A stretch of 64,000 nucleotides of DNA. Origin: Anaeromicropila populeti (lineage in GTDB: Bacteria > Bacillota > Clostridia > Lachnospirales > Lachnospiraceae). Position 1 is the stretch's first letter, and each line of letters opens with the position of its first letter. Both the position numbers and the translations under genes were made by a program. The stretch is from assembly GCF_900112775.1 (NCBI RefSeq), contig NZ_FOYZ01000001.1, positions 372,001-436,000 on the forward strand, given 5' to 3'. Of this stretch, positions 54,527 to 63,334 are shown one piece after another. Below the pieces are notes generated by a model. That model was not told where the DNA came from and searched no databases. It saw nothing but the letters and a program-made list of their open reading frames with translations.

Positions 54527-56261
54527 TCTGCATACCCCCTTTCACCTGTGACTCATATACTTCTCGATAAATCGGATTTTCTTTTAGCAGCTTGGAATGG
54601 GTACCAATTGCATTAATCCTGCCTCCATCTAACACAATAATTTTATCTGCATTTTCTATGGATGAGATTCTCTGGGCAATAATAAACTTTGTTGTATTGG
54701 GAATTTCTTCTATAAATGCTTTACGTATCATGGCATCTGTTTTTGTATCAACTGCACTGGTTGAATCATCTAATATTAGTATTTTAGGCCTGCTTAACAA
54801 TGCTCTTGCAATGCATAAACGCTGCTTTTGTCCTCCTGATACATTGGTTCCCCCCTGCTCTATATAGGTGTCGTATCCGTCTGGAAAGCTTTGTATAAAA
54901 TCATGTGCCTGTGCCAGCTTACAAGCATGTATCATCTCTTCCTCCGTAGCGTTCTCTGCTCCCCAACGAAGATTTTCTTTGATAGTCCCAGAAAAAAGCA
55001 CATTTTTCTGTAGCACAACGGCAACCTCTTTACGCAATGTTTCTATATCATAATCTCTAACGTCAACACCACCTACTTTAACAGAACCGCCTGTAACATC
55101 GTAAAGCCGGGGAATCAGCTGAACCAGACTGGTTTTTGATGAGCCAGTACCTCCAATGATGCCTACGGTTTCTCCCGATTTAATTTCTACATTAATTCCA
55201 GAAAGGCATAGCCTGTCTTTATCCTTTACATAACTAAAATCCACATTTTGAAAGGATACCGAACCATCCTGTACTTGATATACAGGTTGATCTGAATTAC
55301 TCAGATCGCTTTGTTCGTCTAAAATTTCAACAATACGCTCCGCTGAAGCACGGGAAATAATAATCATAACAAATACCATGGATAGCATCATCAGACTCAT
55401 CAGTATCTGCATGGCATATAATATAAGACTCATCAACTGCCCAGTTGTTAATTCACTTCCCCCAGATAATACAATTACCCTTGCACCAAACCATGAAATA
55501 AGCAGCATACAGCTATACATACAAAATTGCATTAGTGGCATATTAAATGCCAATATTTTCTCTGCTTTTGAAAAATCCTTATAAATATTTTCTGAAACCT
55601 TTTCAAACTTATTGATTTCAAATTTTTCCCTTACATAGCTTTTGACTAAACGAATGCCATATAAGTTTTCCTGCACTACAGTATTTAACTTATCATAGAC
55701 TTGAAATACATGCTTAAAGACTGGATGGGCGGATGACACAATCAAATAAAGACCAAACCCTAATACAGGCACTGCTGCTAAAAAAATCAGTGACAGCTTA
55801 GCATGAATACTAAATGCCATTGTCAAAGAAAATATAAGCATAGCCGGACTGCGTACAGCAATCCGGATAATCATCTGAAATGAATTCTGCACATTTGTTA
55901 TGTCAGTTGTAAGTCTTGTTACAATACTTGCTGTAGAGAATTTGTCAATATTGGAAAAGGAAAAATTCTGTACATTATAGTAAATATCATGTCTTAAATT
56001 CTTGGCATATCCAGCCGATGCTTTTGCCGCATACTTGCCAGACAATGCTCCAAAAGAGAGAGAAAGTCCACATAAAGCTACAAGTAAAATACCCGTTTGC
56101 AAAATATAGGACATGTTCCCCTTATCAATCCCCTTGTCTATCAGCTTTGCCATAAGCAACGGGATAATTACTTCCATGATTACTTCCATGGTTACAAATA
56201 CTGGTGCAAGTACAGCAGCCTTCTTATACTCCCTTACACTCTGTGCCAGCTTTTTAATCAT
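54519..56261 (-). CDS. ABC exporter subunit with degenerate ATPase site
   Basis: A 580-residue half-transporter: six membrane helices (about 15-305) and an ATPase domain (about 335-575). Walker A is GGTGSSKTS, the signature is NVSGGQKQRLCIARA, and Walker B is ILILDDSTSA, with Asp where the catalytic Glu should be. This is the mark of the degenerate half of heterodimeric exporters. It overlaps the marR gene upstream by eight bases and its partner downstream by eight bases, so the three are tightly coupled. Confidence 0.9.
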   Translation of the reverse strand: MIKKLAQSVREYKKAAVLAPVFVTMEVIMEVIIPLLMAKLIDKGIDKGNMSYILQTGILLVALCGLSLSFGALSGKYAAKASAGYAKNLRHDIYYNVQNFSFSNIDKFSTASIVTRLTTDITNVQNSFQMIIRIAVRSPAMLIFSLTMAFSIHAKLSLIFLAAVPVLGFGLYLIVSSAHPVFKHVFQVYDKLNTVVQENLYGIRLVKSYVREKFEINKFEKVSENIYKDFSKAEKILAFNMPLMQFCMYSCMLLISWFGARVIVLSGGSELTTGQLMSLILYAMQILMSLMMLSMVFVMIIISRASAERIVEILDEQSDLSNSDQPVYQVQDGSVSFQNVDFSYVKDKDRLCLSGINVEIKSGETVGIIGGTGSSKTSLVQLIPRLYDVTGGSVKVGGVDVRDYDIETLRKEVAVVLQKNVLFSGTIKENLRWGAENATEEEMIHACKLAQAHDFIQSFPDGYDTYIEQGGTNVSGGQKQRLCIARALLSRPKILILDDSTSAVDTKTDAMIRKAFIEEIPNTTKFIIAQRISSIENADKIIVLDGGRINAIGTHSKLLKENPIYREVYESQVKGGMQNE

Positions 56262-56718
56262 AATCTTGCCTCCTTTGTAAATTGGTTCCCAAACCCTTTT
56301 TTATTTTGTTTATCATAGTTAAAAATTGCCTTCTTTCTTCTTCCGTAAGACTTTGATTGATTTGATCCTCTAGCATTTCAATTGCATCCATATGTTTTTT
56401 ATGTAATTCAATTGCCTTTGGCATAAGTACCAGCTTCTTGCATCTGGCATCATGAGAACCTGTTTTTCTTTGAATCAATCCTTTTGTTTCCATTAAGGTT
56501 AGTATGCCTGAGGCACTGGATCGATTAATACAAAACTCATATTCAATATCCTTCTGGTAAATATCACTATTTTGATTTTCATAAAGAAAACCAATGATCC
56601 AATGGTGCATAAGAGTAAGTTCCTTCTCTCCATTTTCCCGAATCTGATTTGTCATTTTACGACGTATTTGATTTTCCAAGGTTCTTAATTCAAAACCAAT
56701 CCTGCCTTCATGAGTCAT
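56254..56718 (-). CDS. MarR-family regulator of the ABC exporter
   Basis: A 154-residue winged-helix MarR protein: HWIIGFLYENQNSDIYQKDIE, the recognition helix INRSSASGILTLMETKGLIQRK, then the wing (SHDARCKKLVLMPKA). It is first in the exporter operon. Its promoter carries a near-perfect palindrome overlapping the -10, so it probably represses its own operon until a ligand, perhaps an exporter substrate, binds. Confidence 0.9.
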   Translation of the reverse strand: MTHEGRIGFELRTLENQIRRKMTNQIRENGEKELTLMHHWIIGFLYENQNSDIYQKDIEYEFCINRSSASGILTLMETKGLIQRKTGSHDARCKKLVLMPKAIELHKKHMDAIEMLEDQINQSLTEEERRQFLTMINKIKKGLGTNLQRRQDYD

Positions 56719-56744
56719 TTTTACACCTCACAGTTTTTCCTCTT

Positions 56745-56794
56745 AAAATAGTACGTTACCGAACTATTTTATATCCAATATTATTTAATGTCAA
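56745..56794 (-). promoter_or_regulatory. Promoter and MarR operator of the exporter operon
   Basis: Minus-strand TTGACA (56789-56794), 17-base spacer and TAAAAT (56766-56771) form a near-consensus promoter. The inverted repeat AAAATAGTTCG-GTAA-CGTACTATTTT (56745-56770, 10 of 11 pairs) overlaps the -10 and start site, the typical place for MarR repression. Confidence 0.85.
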
Positions 56795-56820
56795 TACTAA
56801 AAGTCTATCCAAAAAATGTA

Positions 56821-56849
56821 ATGACAGCTCTTTTTTAATAATATATATA
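56821..56849 (+). promoter_or_regulatory. Promoter of the S8 protease pair
   Basis: ATGACA (56821-56826), 17-base spacer, TATATA (56844-56849), about 29 bases before the first protease ATG. Divergent from the marR promoter. Confidence 0.6.
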
Positions 56850-56877
56850 GCATAAGAAAAGGAGAAGGGATACATGC

Positions 56878-58575
56878 ATGACGCTAGAAGAAGGAAAGCG
56901 CATTTTCAGTAATGAATATGCTGATTTACTCATTCATTACTATGGTAATACAGCTATGCTGGAAAATTTCAAGGATGCTACTATTCAGATTATTGATTAC
57001 TTTTTCGCAGTAGTATATGTTCCTGTGGAGCAGGTTACAAATAAAACAATTATGGAATTGGGATATTCTTCTATGCCATCCTTGTCTGGAATTGTAAGCA
57101 GTTCTAGCATGGATGCCTCAAATATTACAAAGCTTCGTAACTTTCCTGCCTTTAATCTTCGGGGCGAGGGGGTACTGATAGGTATTCTGGATACAGGTAT
57201 TGACTATACCAACCCTATCTTCCGCAAAGCAGACAATACCAGCAAAATTATTTCCATCTGGGATCAAACCATTTATACGGATGATTTTAAATCCAATACT
57301 TATTATGGAACAGAGTATACCCAGGAGCAAATTAATGCTGCATTACAAAATGAAAATCCCTTTTCTATTGTTCCGTCAACAGATGAAATAGGCCACGGTA
57401 CAATGATTGCTGGAATCATTGCCGGTAACGATGTGCCAGAAAGTAATTTTTACGGTGTTGTCCCAGATGCAGAACTGGTGGTTGTAAAGCTAAAGCCTGC
57501 CAAACCTTATTTAAAGGAGTTTTGGAGAATTCCCGAAACAGCAGTCTGCTATCAGGCAAATGATATTATGTTTGCACTTGAATATTTGGAGCAAGTGGCT
57601 ATTCGTTTAAATCGACCTATGTCTATTTGTGTTGCTTTAGGCAGTTCTCTTGGTCCTCATGATGAAAGAGCCGATTTGAATGACATTTTATCAAAACGAG
57701 CTGAAAATATGAATTTTTCTATTGCAATTGCTGCTGGCAATGAAGGAAATGCGAAAAGACATTATTCTGGCAATATACTATCAAATGTAGGTTTTGATAG
57801 TGTGGAAATGACTGTAGGGGAAAATGAAAGTGGCTTTACCCTTGAGTTATGGGGTGACTCTCCCGGTTTATTTTCTATTGATATTATTTCTCCTTCTGGC
57901 GAAACCGTCCCGAGAATTTTTCCTACATTAAGAGAAAACAAAGTAATAAATTTTTTATTTGAAGAAACGGAAATTATAGTGGATTATCAACTGGTAGAAT
58001 CTCAGACAGGAGACGAATTAATTTTAATGCGGTTTAAAAAACCAGCTCCTGGTATATGGATTTTTAATGTTTATGGTATGGGTACTTCTAAATTACATTT
58101 TAATATGTGGCTCCCCATGGAAAGTTTTATTACCAACAACACTTATTTTCTACAGCCTGACCCTGATACCACTATTATATCACTGGGAAATAGTACGGTT
58201 CCTATAACGGTAACTGCCTATAACTCTGTAGATGAAAGTATCTATCAAAAAGCCGGAAGGGGATATACCCGTACTGGACGGTTTAAACCTGATATCGCTG
58301 CTCCTGGTGTTTCTGTCATCAGTCCTGCATTAAATCACGGTTTTACTGAAGTCACTGGAACAAGTCCTGCCACAGCCCATGCCGCTGGTGTGGCGGCAAT
58401 GATATTAGAGTGGGCTATTGTAGAACGGAACCTGACCACTATTAATACCATTGATATTAAAATCCTAATGATTCGAGGTGCCAGAAGGCTGCCTGGTTCT
58501 TCCTATCCTAATAAACAATGGGGATATGGAATACTGGATGTTTATAATATTTTTGACAGCCTTAGAAGAGGATAA
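56878..58575 (+). CDS. S8 (subtilisin-type) serine protease, Csp-like
   Basis: A 565-residue S8 protease with an intact triad: Asp105 (GILDTGIDYTNP), His173 (GHGTMIAG) and Ser496 (GTSPATAHAAG). The oxyanion Asn is in AAGNEGNAK. The first 90 residues precede the catalytic domain and resemble the short prodomain of clostridial Csp proteases, and an extra jelly-roll-like stretch (about 305-430) splits the domain before Ser. No signal peptide is seen. Csp proteases process spore germination hydrolases in clostridia, but related S8 proteins occur in many Lachnospiraceae with unknown substrates. It is followed 24 bases on by a paralogue lacking the catalytic Ser. Confidence 0.88.
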   Translation: MTLEEGKRIFSNEYADLLIHYYGNTAMLENFKDATIQIIDYFFAVVYVPVEQVTNKTIMELGYSSMPSLSGIVSSSSMDASNITKLRNFPAFNLRGEGVLIGILDTGIDYTNPIFRKADNTSKIISIWDQTIYTDDFKSNTYYGTEYTQEQINAALQNENPFSIVPSTDEIGHGTMIAGIIAGNDVPESNFYGVVPDAELVVVKLKPAKPYLKEFWRIPETAVCYQANDIMFALEYLEQVAIRLNRPMSICVALGSSLGPHDERADLNDILSKRAENMNFSIAIAAGNEGNAKRHYSGNILSNVGFDSVEMTVGENESGFTLELWGDSPGLFSIDIISPSGETVPRIFPTLRENKVINFLFEETEIIVDYQLVESQTGDELILMRFKKPAPGIWIFNVYGMGTSKLHFNMWLPMESFITNNTYFLQPDPDTTIISLGNSTVPITVTAYNSVDESIYQKAGRGYTRTGRFKPDIAAPGVSVISPALNHGFTEVTGTSPATAHAAGVAAMILEWAIVERNLTTINTIDIKILMIRGARRLPGSSYPNKQWGYGILDVYNIFDSLRRG

Positions 58576-58599
58576 TTTAGATAGAAAAGGAGACCTTTT

Positions 58600-60309
58600 A
58601 TGACTGTTGAAGAACAATATAGAATAACCAGTGAAGATTATATTGACTTATTTATAGAATATAATAGGAATGAATATCTGCTTAACCGTTTTCCTGACTC
58701 CATTATTCATACAATAAATCCAAGATATGCTGTTGCCTATGCTCCCGCCAGTATTTTGGTTCCAGATTTCATTAGTAGATATGGATATTCTTCGCTTCCT
58801 CATTGTTATGGCCTGACCAGCGAAAAAAGTCTTGAAGCATCTGGGGTTTATAAACTCCGCCGTTTTCCTGCCTTTCGTTTAAGAGGAAGCGGGGTTTTAG
58901 CTGGAATAATTGATACGGGCATTGACTATACCAATCCTATTTTCCGACGTGAGGACGGAACCAGCAAAATTGCATCCATCTGGGATCAGACAATTGCTTC
59001 TGCCGTATCTCCATTAAATACCTTTTACGGTACAGAATATACCAACGAACAGATAAATAAGGCATTAGCCAGTTCAAATCCCCTTGCTGTCGTACCTAGT
59101 ACTGATGAGAATGGACACGGCACAATGCTTGCTGGAACAATTGTAGGTAAAGAAATGCCAGAAAGTGATTTCTCTGGTGTTGTCCCTGATGCTGATTTGA
59201 TTGTCGTAAAGCTAAAGCAGGCAAAGCAAGTCCTTATGGAATATTATGAAATTCCACTGGATGTTCCCTGTTATCAGGAAAATGATATAATATGGGCATT
59301 AACTTATATATTAGAAACAGCACGCATACTAGGACGCCCCTGCTCCGTCTGTATTGGTCTTGGAAGTTCACAAGGTTCTCATGATTCGAGAGGTCCGCTT
59401 AATAAAATGTCTTCTTTTATTGGAGATTCACCAGGTACGACGGTTTGTATTTCTGCTGGAAACGAAGGAAATTCCAGACGACATTTTTTTAGTTTAGTGG
59501 ATCCTTCTATTGGTTATAGTACAGTGGATCTTACTGTAGGCGAAAATGAACCTGGCTTTACGATGGAACTTTGGGGAACAGCCCCTAATACCTACTCCAT
59601 AGACATTTTATCCCCAACAGGTGAGTATATTCCCCGCATACCTGAAAGCATACGGTTTAATCAGCAAATCCGTTTTATATTTGAAAATACGACGATATAT
59701 TTAAATTATCAACTGGTAGAAACTCATACTGGGGAACAAATTATTATTCTCCGCTTTCAGAATCCAACTCCTGGTACATGGAAATTCCAGGTGTACAGCA
59801 AAGGGGATTTGACAGGTTCCTTTCATATTTGGCTTCCTATGAATGGTTTTCTATCAAAAGATACCTATTTTGTAAAATCAAATCCCTATACGACCATTAC
59901 TTCACCAGGCAACGCCTTGTCTCCTATTACTTTAACAGCCTATGATTCTGTAAATAACGTCCTCCTGGCTCAGGCAAGTAAAGGCTATACCCGAACTGAT
60001 ATAGTTAAACCTGAGCTGGCTGCTCCTGGTGGTAATGTAGTTGTTCCCACCTTGGATCATGGCTTTACTACTGCATCTGGGACTGGATTAGCTGCTGCAC
60101 ATGCAACTGGCATAACAGCCATTTTTCTTGAATGGGGAATTATACAAAACAATCATCCTGAAATTTCTTCTACTGAAATTAAAAAATATTTAATTCGCGG
60201 AGCAAAAAGAAACGGCCTATTAGAATATCCCAATCCTGACTGGGGATATGGCATCATTGACTTATACAATTCATTTAATATATTACGTGGTGATTTTCCA
60301 AATAGATAA
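58600..60309 (+). CDS. S8-family pseudoprotease (catalytic Ser replaced by Gly), Csp-like
   Basis: A 569-residue paralogue of the preceding protease, co-linear over its whole length. Asp105 (GIIDTGIDYTNP) and His173 (GHGTMLAG) are kept, but the nucleophile position 496 is Gly: the codon is GGA at 60085-60087, giving SGTGLAAAHATG instead of GTSPATAH. It should therefore not cleave peptides. The rest of the fold, including SAGNEGN, is well kept, so the gene is selected for a non-catalytic job. In Clostridioides difficile the germination regulator CspC is likewise a pseudoprotease paired with active CspB. By analogy this copy may regulate, bind or sense for its active neighbour. Confidence 0.88.
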   Translation: MTVEEQYRITSEDYIDLFIEYNRNEYLLNRFPDSIIHTINPRYAVAYAPASILVPDFISRYGYSSLPHCYGLTSEKSLEASGVYKLRRFPAFRLRGSGVLAGIIDTGIDYTNPIFRREDGTSKIASIWDQTIASAVSPLNTFYGTEYTNEQINKALASSNPLAVVPSTDENGHGTMLAGTIVGKEMPESDFSGVVPDADLIVVKLKQAKQVLMEYYEIPLDVPCYQENDIIWALTYILETARILGRPCSVCIGLGSSQGSHDSRGPLNKMSSFIGDSPGTTVCISAGNEGNSRRHFFSLVDPSIGYSTVDLTVGENEPGFTMELWGTAPNTYSIDILSPTGEYIPRIPESIRFNQQIRFIFENTTIYLNYQLVETHTGEQIIILRFQNPTPGTWKFQVYSKGDLTGSFHIWLPMNGFLSKDTYFVKSNPYTTITSPGNALSPITLTAYDSVNNVLLAQASKGYTRTDIVKPELAAPGGNVVVPTLDHGFTTASGTGLAAAHATGITAIFLEWGIIQNNHPEISSTEIKKYLIRGAKRNGLLEYPNPDWGYGIIDLYNSFNILRGDFPNR

Positions 60310-60315
60310 CTTTTC

Positions 60316-60567
60316 TTATATAATCTGCTTTAATCTCTCAAAATCTCTTTTTTTCCCATTCATGCAATAAGGACAAGTTTCCACCATATATCCTGCTTTT
60401 TCCATTGCATTCTCATAACATTCTTCTGCTGATAAAAATCCCAGCCTCTCTAATTTTTCAAACCAATACTGAAAAACTGCATCATCCTTTGGAATTTTAC
60501 AAAAGCCTATATTATGACACTTGACACAAATTTTAACAGCATTTGCAAAAAGCTCATTATTCCCCAC
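60316..60567 (-). CDS. Small cysteine-motif protein
   Basis: An 83-residue protein with two zinc-type cysteine clusters: CVKCHNIGFC near the N-terminus and CPYCMNGKK near the C-terminus, joined by a helical middle. GTG 60567 is preferred: AAGGAG lies nine bases upstream, whereas TTG 60576 abuts that site. It has its own promoter. It converges on the pseudoprotease gene with a six-base gap. No family was recognised. A zinc-ribbon-like fold is likely. Confidence 0.65.
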   Translation of the reverse strand: MGNNELFANAVKICVKCHNIGFCKIPKDDAVFQYWFEKLERLGFLSAEECYENAMEKAGYMVETCPYCMNGKKRDFERLKQII

Positions 60568-60590
60568 ATTATACAACTCCTTCCAAAATT

Positions 60591-60619
60591 ATACTAACAC
60601 AATTTGGAATTTTTTGCAA
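60591..60619 (-). promoter_or_regulatory. Promoter of the small cysteine-motif gene
   Basis: Minus-strand TTGCAA (60614-60619), 17-base spacer, TAGTAT (60591-60596), shortly before the ribosome site. Confidence 0.5.
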
Positions 60620-60655
60620 TATGTAATCTTTTGGAAAATAGCTTTTTCTGTTTTA

Positions 60656-61813
60656 CTAAAACCTAATTTGTAAATATCCGTCATTAAATTTTGCCCCTGA
60701 AATTTCCCTTTCCCAAAGTTCTGATGGAAGTACAAATCTTCTTGTCTCATTTTTTACACTCAATATCAGTTCATTTTTATTTTGCCGCAACTCAAGTTCA
60801 CCTTTATCTGCAAAGGGTAACCGTATTTTCAAATAAGTTTCTCCATCTCTTTTTTCTATTAGATAAATCTCTTCTTGAAATAAAACTTCTGTTATATCAA
60901 TGGCTCCAAATATTTTTTTTCCAATACCATTTAATATAGGAAGGGTACGTATTTCACTACGCTGAAGCTCCAGGTAAAATTTTGGCACCTGAAAAAAGCT
61001 TTCCTCTATTTCCTTCAGTCCTTCCTCCTGCATGGAAATCCATTTGCTGAAATAGCCTTCCATAGCTGTTTTAGGATAAATGCGGTTTACAATGACAGCA
61101 TCTACATTATAATTGTATAAATGCAGACAGGTAAAATTTCGTTTTGCTTCTTGAATTACAATTTTCTCTGGTGTCGTAACAATACGCAAGCTGACAATAT
61201 TTTTATTTAATAACAGCTTTTGCAGACTTTGCATTTTATTCATTAGAAATTCAACATCATCAAAAACCTGATTGTCTGGCATTGGAATTTTCATTAGCTT
61301 TTCAACTGCTGGTCCCGCTACTTTTAAGCTTTTTCTCTTAATCGGCAATACCTTTTCAATTAAGTCAGAAAACATTTCTGGATATTTTAGAAGAGATAAG
61401 GTTTCCCCTGTGGGCGCACAATCTACAATTAAAATATCATACTCACCTTTTTCGTATATTTCAAGAATTTTAAACATAGAAAACAGTTCTTCCATTCCGG
61501 GAAATACTAGAAGTTCCTCAACCTCAATTCCTCCATTTCCCTTTAACGTAAGCATTTTTCTCATATAATCTTTTAGATGTCCCCAGCTCTTTTCACTTTC
61601 ATATACTGTATCAATTTCCATTGCATACAAATTTTTTGCAATTTCAACTGGTTCCTTTCCTAATTTTACATCAAAGGAATCTCCCAGGCTATGTGCCTGA
61701 TCCGTACTCATAATAAGTACACGCTTTCCTTCCCCTGCTATCATACATCCACTGGCTGCTGCTATACTTGTCTTGCCAACTCCACCTTTTCCTGTATATA
61801 AAATAATTCTCAT
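60656..61813 (-). CDS. ArsA/Get3-like ATPase (second of a pair)
   Basis: A 385-residue deviant-Walker ATPase. The P-loop is YTGKGGVGKTS (residues 5-15), followed by STDQAHSLGDSF (switch I region) and VDCAPTGETLSLLK (switch II). The last 80 residues (LIEKRDGETYLKIRLPF ... ELELRQNKNELILSV in parts) form an HSP20-like beta sandwich found at the end of many bacterial ArsA proteins. Only one ATPase half is present, as in Get3 and unlike fused ArsA. No ArsB-type pump is nearby, so arsenite export is doubtful. ATG 61813 is preferred over TTG 61837; GGAG lies upstream. Confidence 0.88.
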   Translation of the reverse strand: MRIILYTGKGGVGKTSIAAASGCMIAGEGKRVLIMSTDQAHSLGDSFDVKLGKEPVEIAKNLYAMEIDTVYESEKSWGHLKDYMRKMLTLKGNGGIEVEELLVFPGMEELFSMFKILEIYEKGEYDILIVDCAPTGETLSLLKYPEMFSDLIEKVLPIKRKSLKVAGPAVEKLMKIPMPDNQVFDDVEFLMNKMQSLQKLLLNKNIVSLRIVTTPEKIVIQEAKRNFTCLHLYNYNVDAVIVNRIYPKTAMEGYFSKWISMQEEGLKEIEESFFQVPKFYLELQRSEIRTLPILNGIGKKIFGAIDITEVLFQEEIYLIEKRDGETYLKIRLPFADKGELELRQNKNELILSVKNETRRFVLPSELWEREISGAKFNDGYLQIRF

Positions 61814-61829
61814 AGCTTCCACTCCATTC

Positions 61830-62069
61830 TCACCCAATTTTTACCTTCTTAACGTTGCTCTCTTTTTCCTGCTTCTTATTATCACTGCATTTTTCTTCTT
61901 CACTGCTTTTTTGTGCAAAAAACTCAAACACAAACTCTACCACCATTTCCTTTATTTCGTTTTTCATTACTTCTATGTGTTCTGACTGGGAATCTGGGAA
62001 CAAAGCTTTCATCGCCATTAATTCGTATTTTTTTGCTTCTCGAAGCCGATCTATCATTTCTCTATTCAT
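61830..62069 (-). CDS. Small helical charged protein between the two ArsA genes
   Basis: A 79-residue protein from ATG 62069 (an earlier ATG at 62078 is also possible). It is strongly helical and charged: MNREMIDRLREAKKYELMAMKALFPD, then a hydrophobic amphipathic stretch (IKEMVVEFVFEFFAQ), ending in a Lys/Glu tail. It overlaps the first ArsA gene's end by eight bases and ends 16 bases before the second, so it is translated with them. It may be an adaptor or a cargo-like helix for the ATPases. No family recognised. Confidence 0.65.
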   Translation of the reverse strand: MNREMIDRLREAKKYELMAMKALFPDSQSEHIEVMKNEIKEMVVEFVFEFFAQKSSEEEKCSDNKKQEKESNVKKVKIG

Positions 62070-63237
62070 TGCTTTCATTTCCCCTTTCAAATTGCAGTTT
62101 TAACAAACCATCCTCTAGCTTTGCTGAAGCAATCGAATAAGTCCTAAGTACATTGGGAAGTGGAATATTTCTTTTGAAATTCCCCAGCTTTACCACCACA
62201 TCTGTGTCTGACTGATACAAATCCAATTCTTCCTTTTTTGCATACGGAACAGAAACAGTAAGCAAATATCCATTCTCATTTTTTTCAAAGTTTTCTCTCT
62301 GTGTTATCACTTTCATATCAAAAACCTTCTCTGTAGAAAGGGTATCTTTGCAAATTCGCTTTACTGCCTTAATTCCCCGCAGTTCTTCATCATACCATGG
62401 AATCCTGTAAATCGGCAGTGCTGCAAAACTTTCCTCCAATTGAAGCAGATAGGCTTTCTGAATTTGCAGCCAGTCTTGAAAAAATGAGTTTTCAATATCC
62501 CCTGGTAAAATCCGGTTGATATAAAGACCGTCTACATTAAAATTGTAAAGATTCATATACATATAATTTCGTTTTGTTTCTTCCACTACCATCTTTTCAG
62601 GAATTGTAACAAGTCGTATGCTGGTAACTTCTCGGTTTTTTAATAGTTCCTGTAGCTCATACAATTTCAAATACATTTTTTCAATATCTGTCATTGCTGC
62701 CTTGTTTGGCAGCTCCACCTTGAAAAAGGTTTTTGATATTGGTGCCAGCATTTTTACTGCTAATTTTCCTATTGGAAATAATTTTTCCATATACCAAGAA
62801 AGCAGTTCAGGAAATTTTAACAGTGACAGTGTTTCTCCCGTTGGTGCACAATCCACAATAATTCTGTCATATGTTCCCTCTTTGTAGACTTCTGCAATTT
62901 TCAGCAAAGAAAATAGTTCCTCCATGCCTGGAAACATTCCAAAGTTTTCTACGCTTTCATTACTAAATGAAACTATTTTTCCCAAACATAAAATCATTTC
63001 CTTAAAATCATGCTCCATAACATAATTAGGATCAATTTCGTATACTTCCAGATTTTTAATAATTTCAACGGGTTCTTTTTCGATTGAAACAGAAAACAAA
63101 TCCCCCAGATTATGTGCCATATCTGTGCTGACTAAAAGAGTCCGATATCCGTCCTCCGCACTTTTCACTCCATGAGCTGCTGCTACACTTGTTTTTCCAA
63201 CGCCACCCTTACCTGTAAAAATATAAATTCGACTCAT
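62062..63237 (-). CDS. ArsA/Get3-like ATPase (first of a pair)
   Basis: A 391-residue paralogue of the ATPase downstream. P-loop FTGKGGVGKTS (residues 6-16), STDMAHNLGDLF and VDCAPTGETLSLLK are all intact. The C-terminus is an HSP20-like domain (VPYAKKEELDLYQ, VVVKLGNFKRNIPLP). ATG 63237 is chosen over TTG 63252, because GGAGG lies eight bases upstream of it. The two ATPases with a small protein between them suggest a heterodimer or two homodimers handling related clients. An operator-like palindrome and MarR gene lie just upstream. Confidence 0.88.
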   Translation of the reverse strand: MSRIYIFTGKGGVGKTSVAAAHGVKSAEDGYRTLLVSTDMAHNLGDLFSVSIEKEPVEIIKNLEVYEIDPNYVMEHDFKEMILCLGKIVSFSNESVENFGMFPGMEELFSLLKIAEVYKEGTYDRIIVDCAPTGETLSLLKFPELLSWYMEKLFPIGKLAVKMLAPISKTFFKVELPNKAAMTDIEKMYLKLYELQELLKNREVTSIRLVTIPEKMVVEETKRNYMYMNLYNFNVDGLYINRILPGDIENSFFQDWLQIQKAYLLQLEESFAALPIYRIPWYDEELRGIKAVKRICKDTLSTEKVFDMKVITQRENFEKNENGYLLTVSVPYAKKEELDLYQSDTDVVVKLGNFKRNIPLPNVLRTYSIASAKLEDGLLKLQFERGNESNE

Positions 63238-63264
63238 TTTCTTTCCCTCCAATATATTTCTTTG

Positions 63265-63292
63265 AACGAATAGTTCGTTATCCGAAGTATTT
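63265..63292 (-). promoter_or_regulatory. Operator-like repeats before the ArsA operon
   Basis: Perfect inverted repeat AACGAA-TAG-TTCGTT (63265-63279), followed by CCGAAGTATTT (63282-63292). The same CCGAAGTATTT occurs inside the marR promoter at 63869-63879, so one MarR protein may bind both sites. Confidence 0.65.
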
Positions 63293-63297
63293 ATTTA

Positions 63298-63334
63298 AAA
63301 AATAAGAAACACGTCTTTCGAGTTTCTTATTTTT
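63298..63334 (-). terminator. Intrinsic terminator after the second marR
   Basis: Perfect 13-base arms AAAAATAAGAAAC / GTTTCTTATTTTT with an 11-base loop. The arm overlaps the marR stop codon, and the T-rich arm serves as the release run. It separates marR from the ArsA operon, which must have its own promoter. Confidence 0.85.

Noticed and set aside
60656-63237. Arsenic resistance operon.
   Set aside because: No ArsB, ArsC, ArsD or ArsR homologue is present, and the ATPases are single-half proteins with a MarR, not ArsR, regulator.
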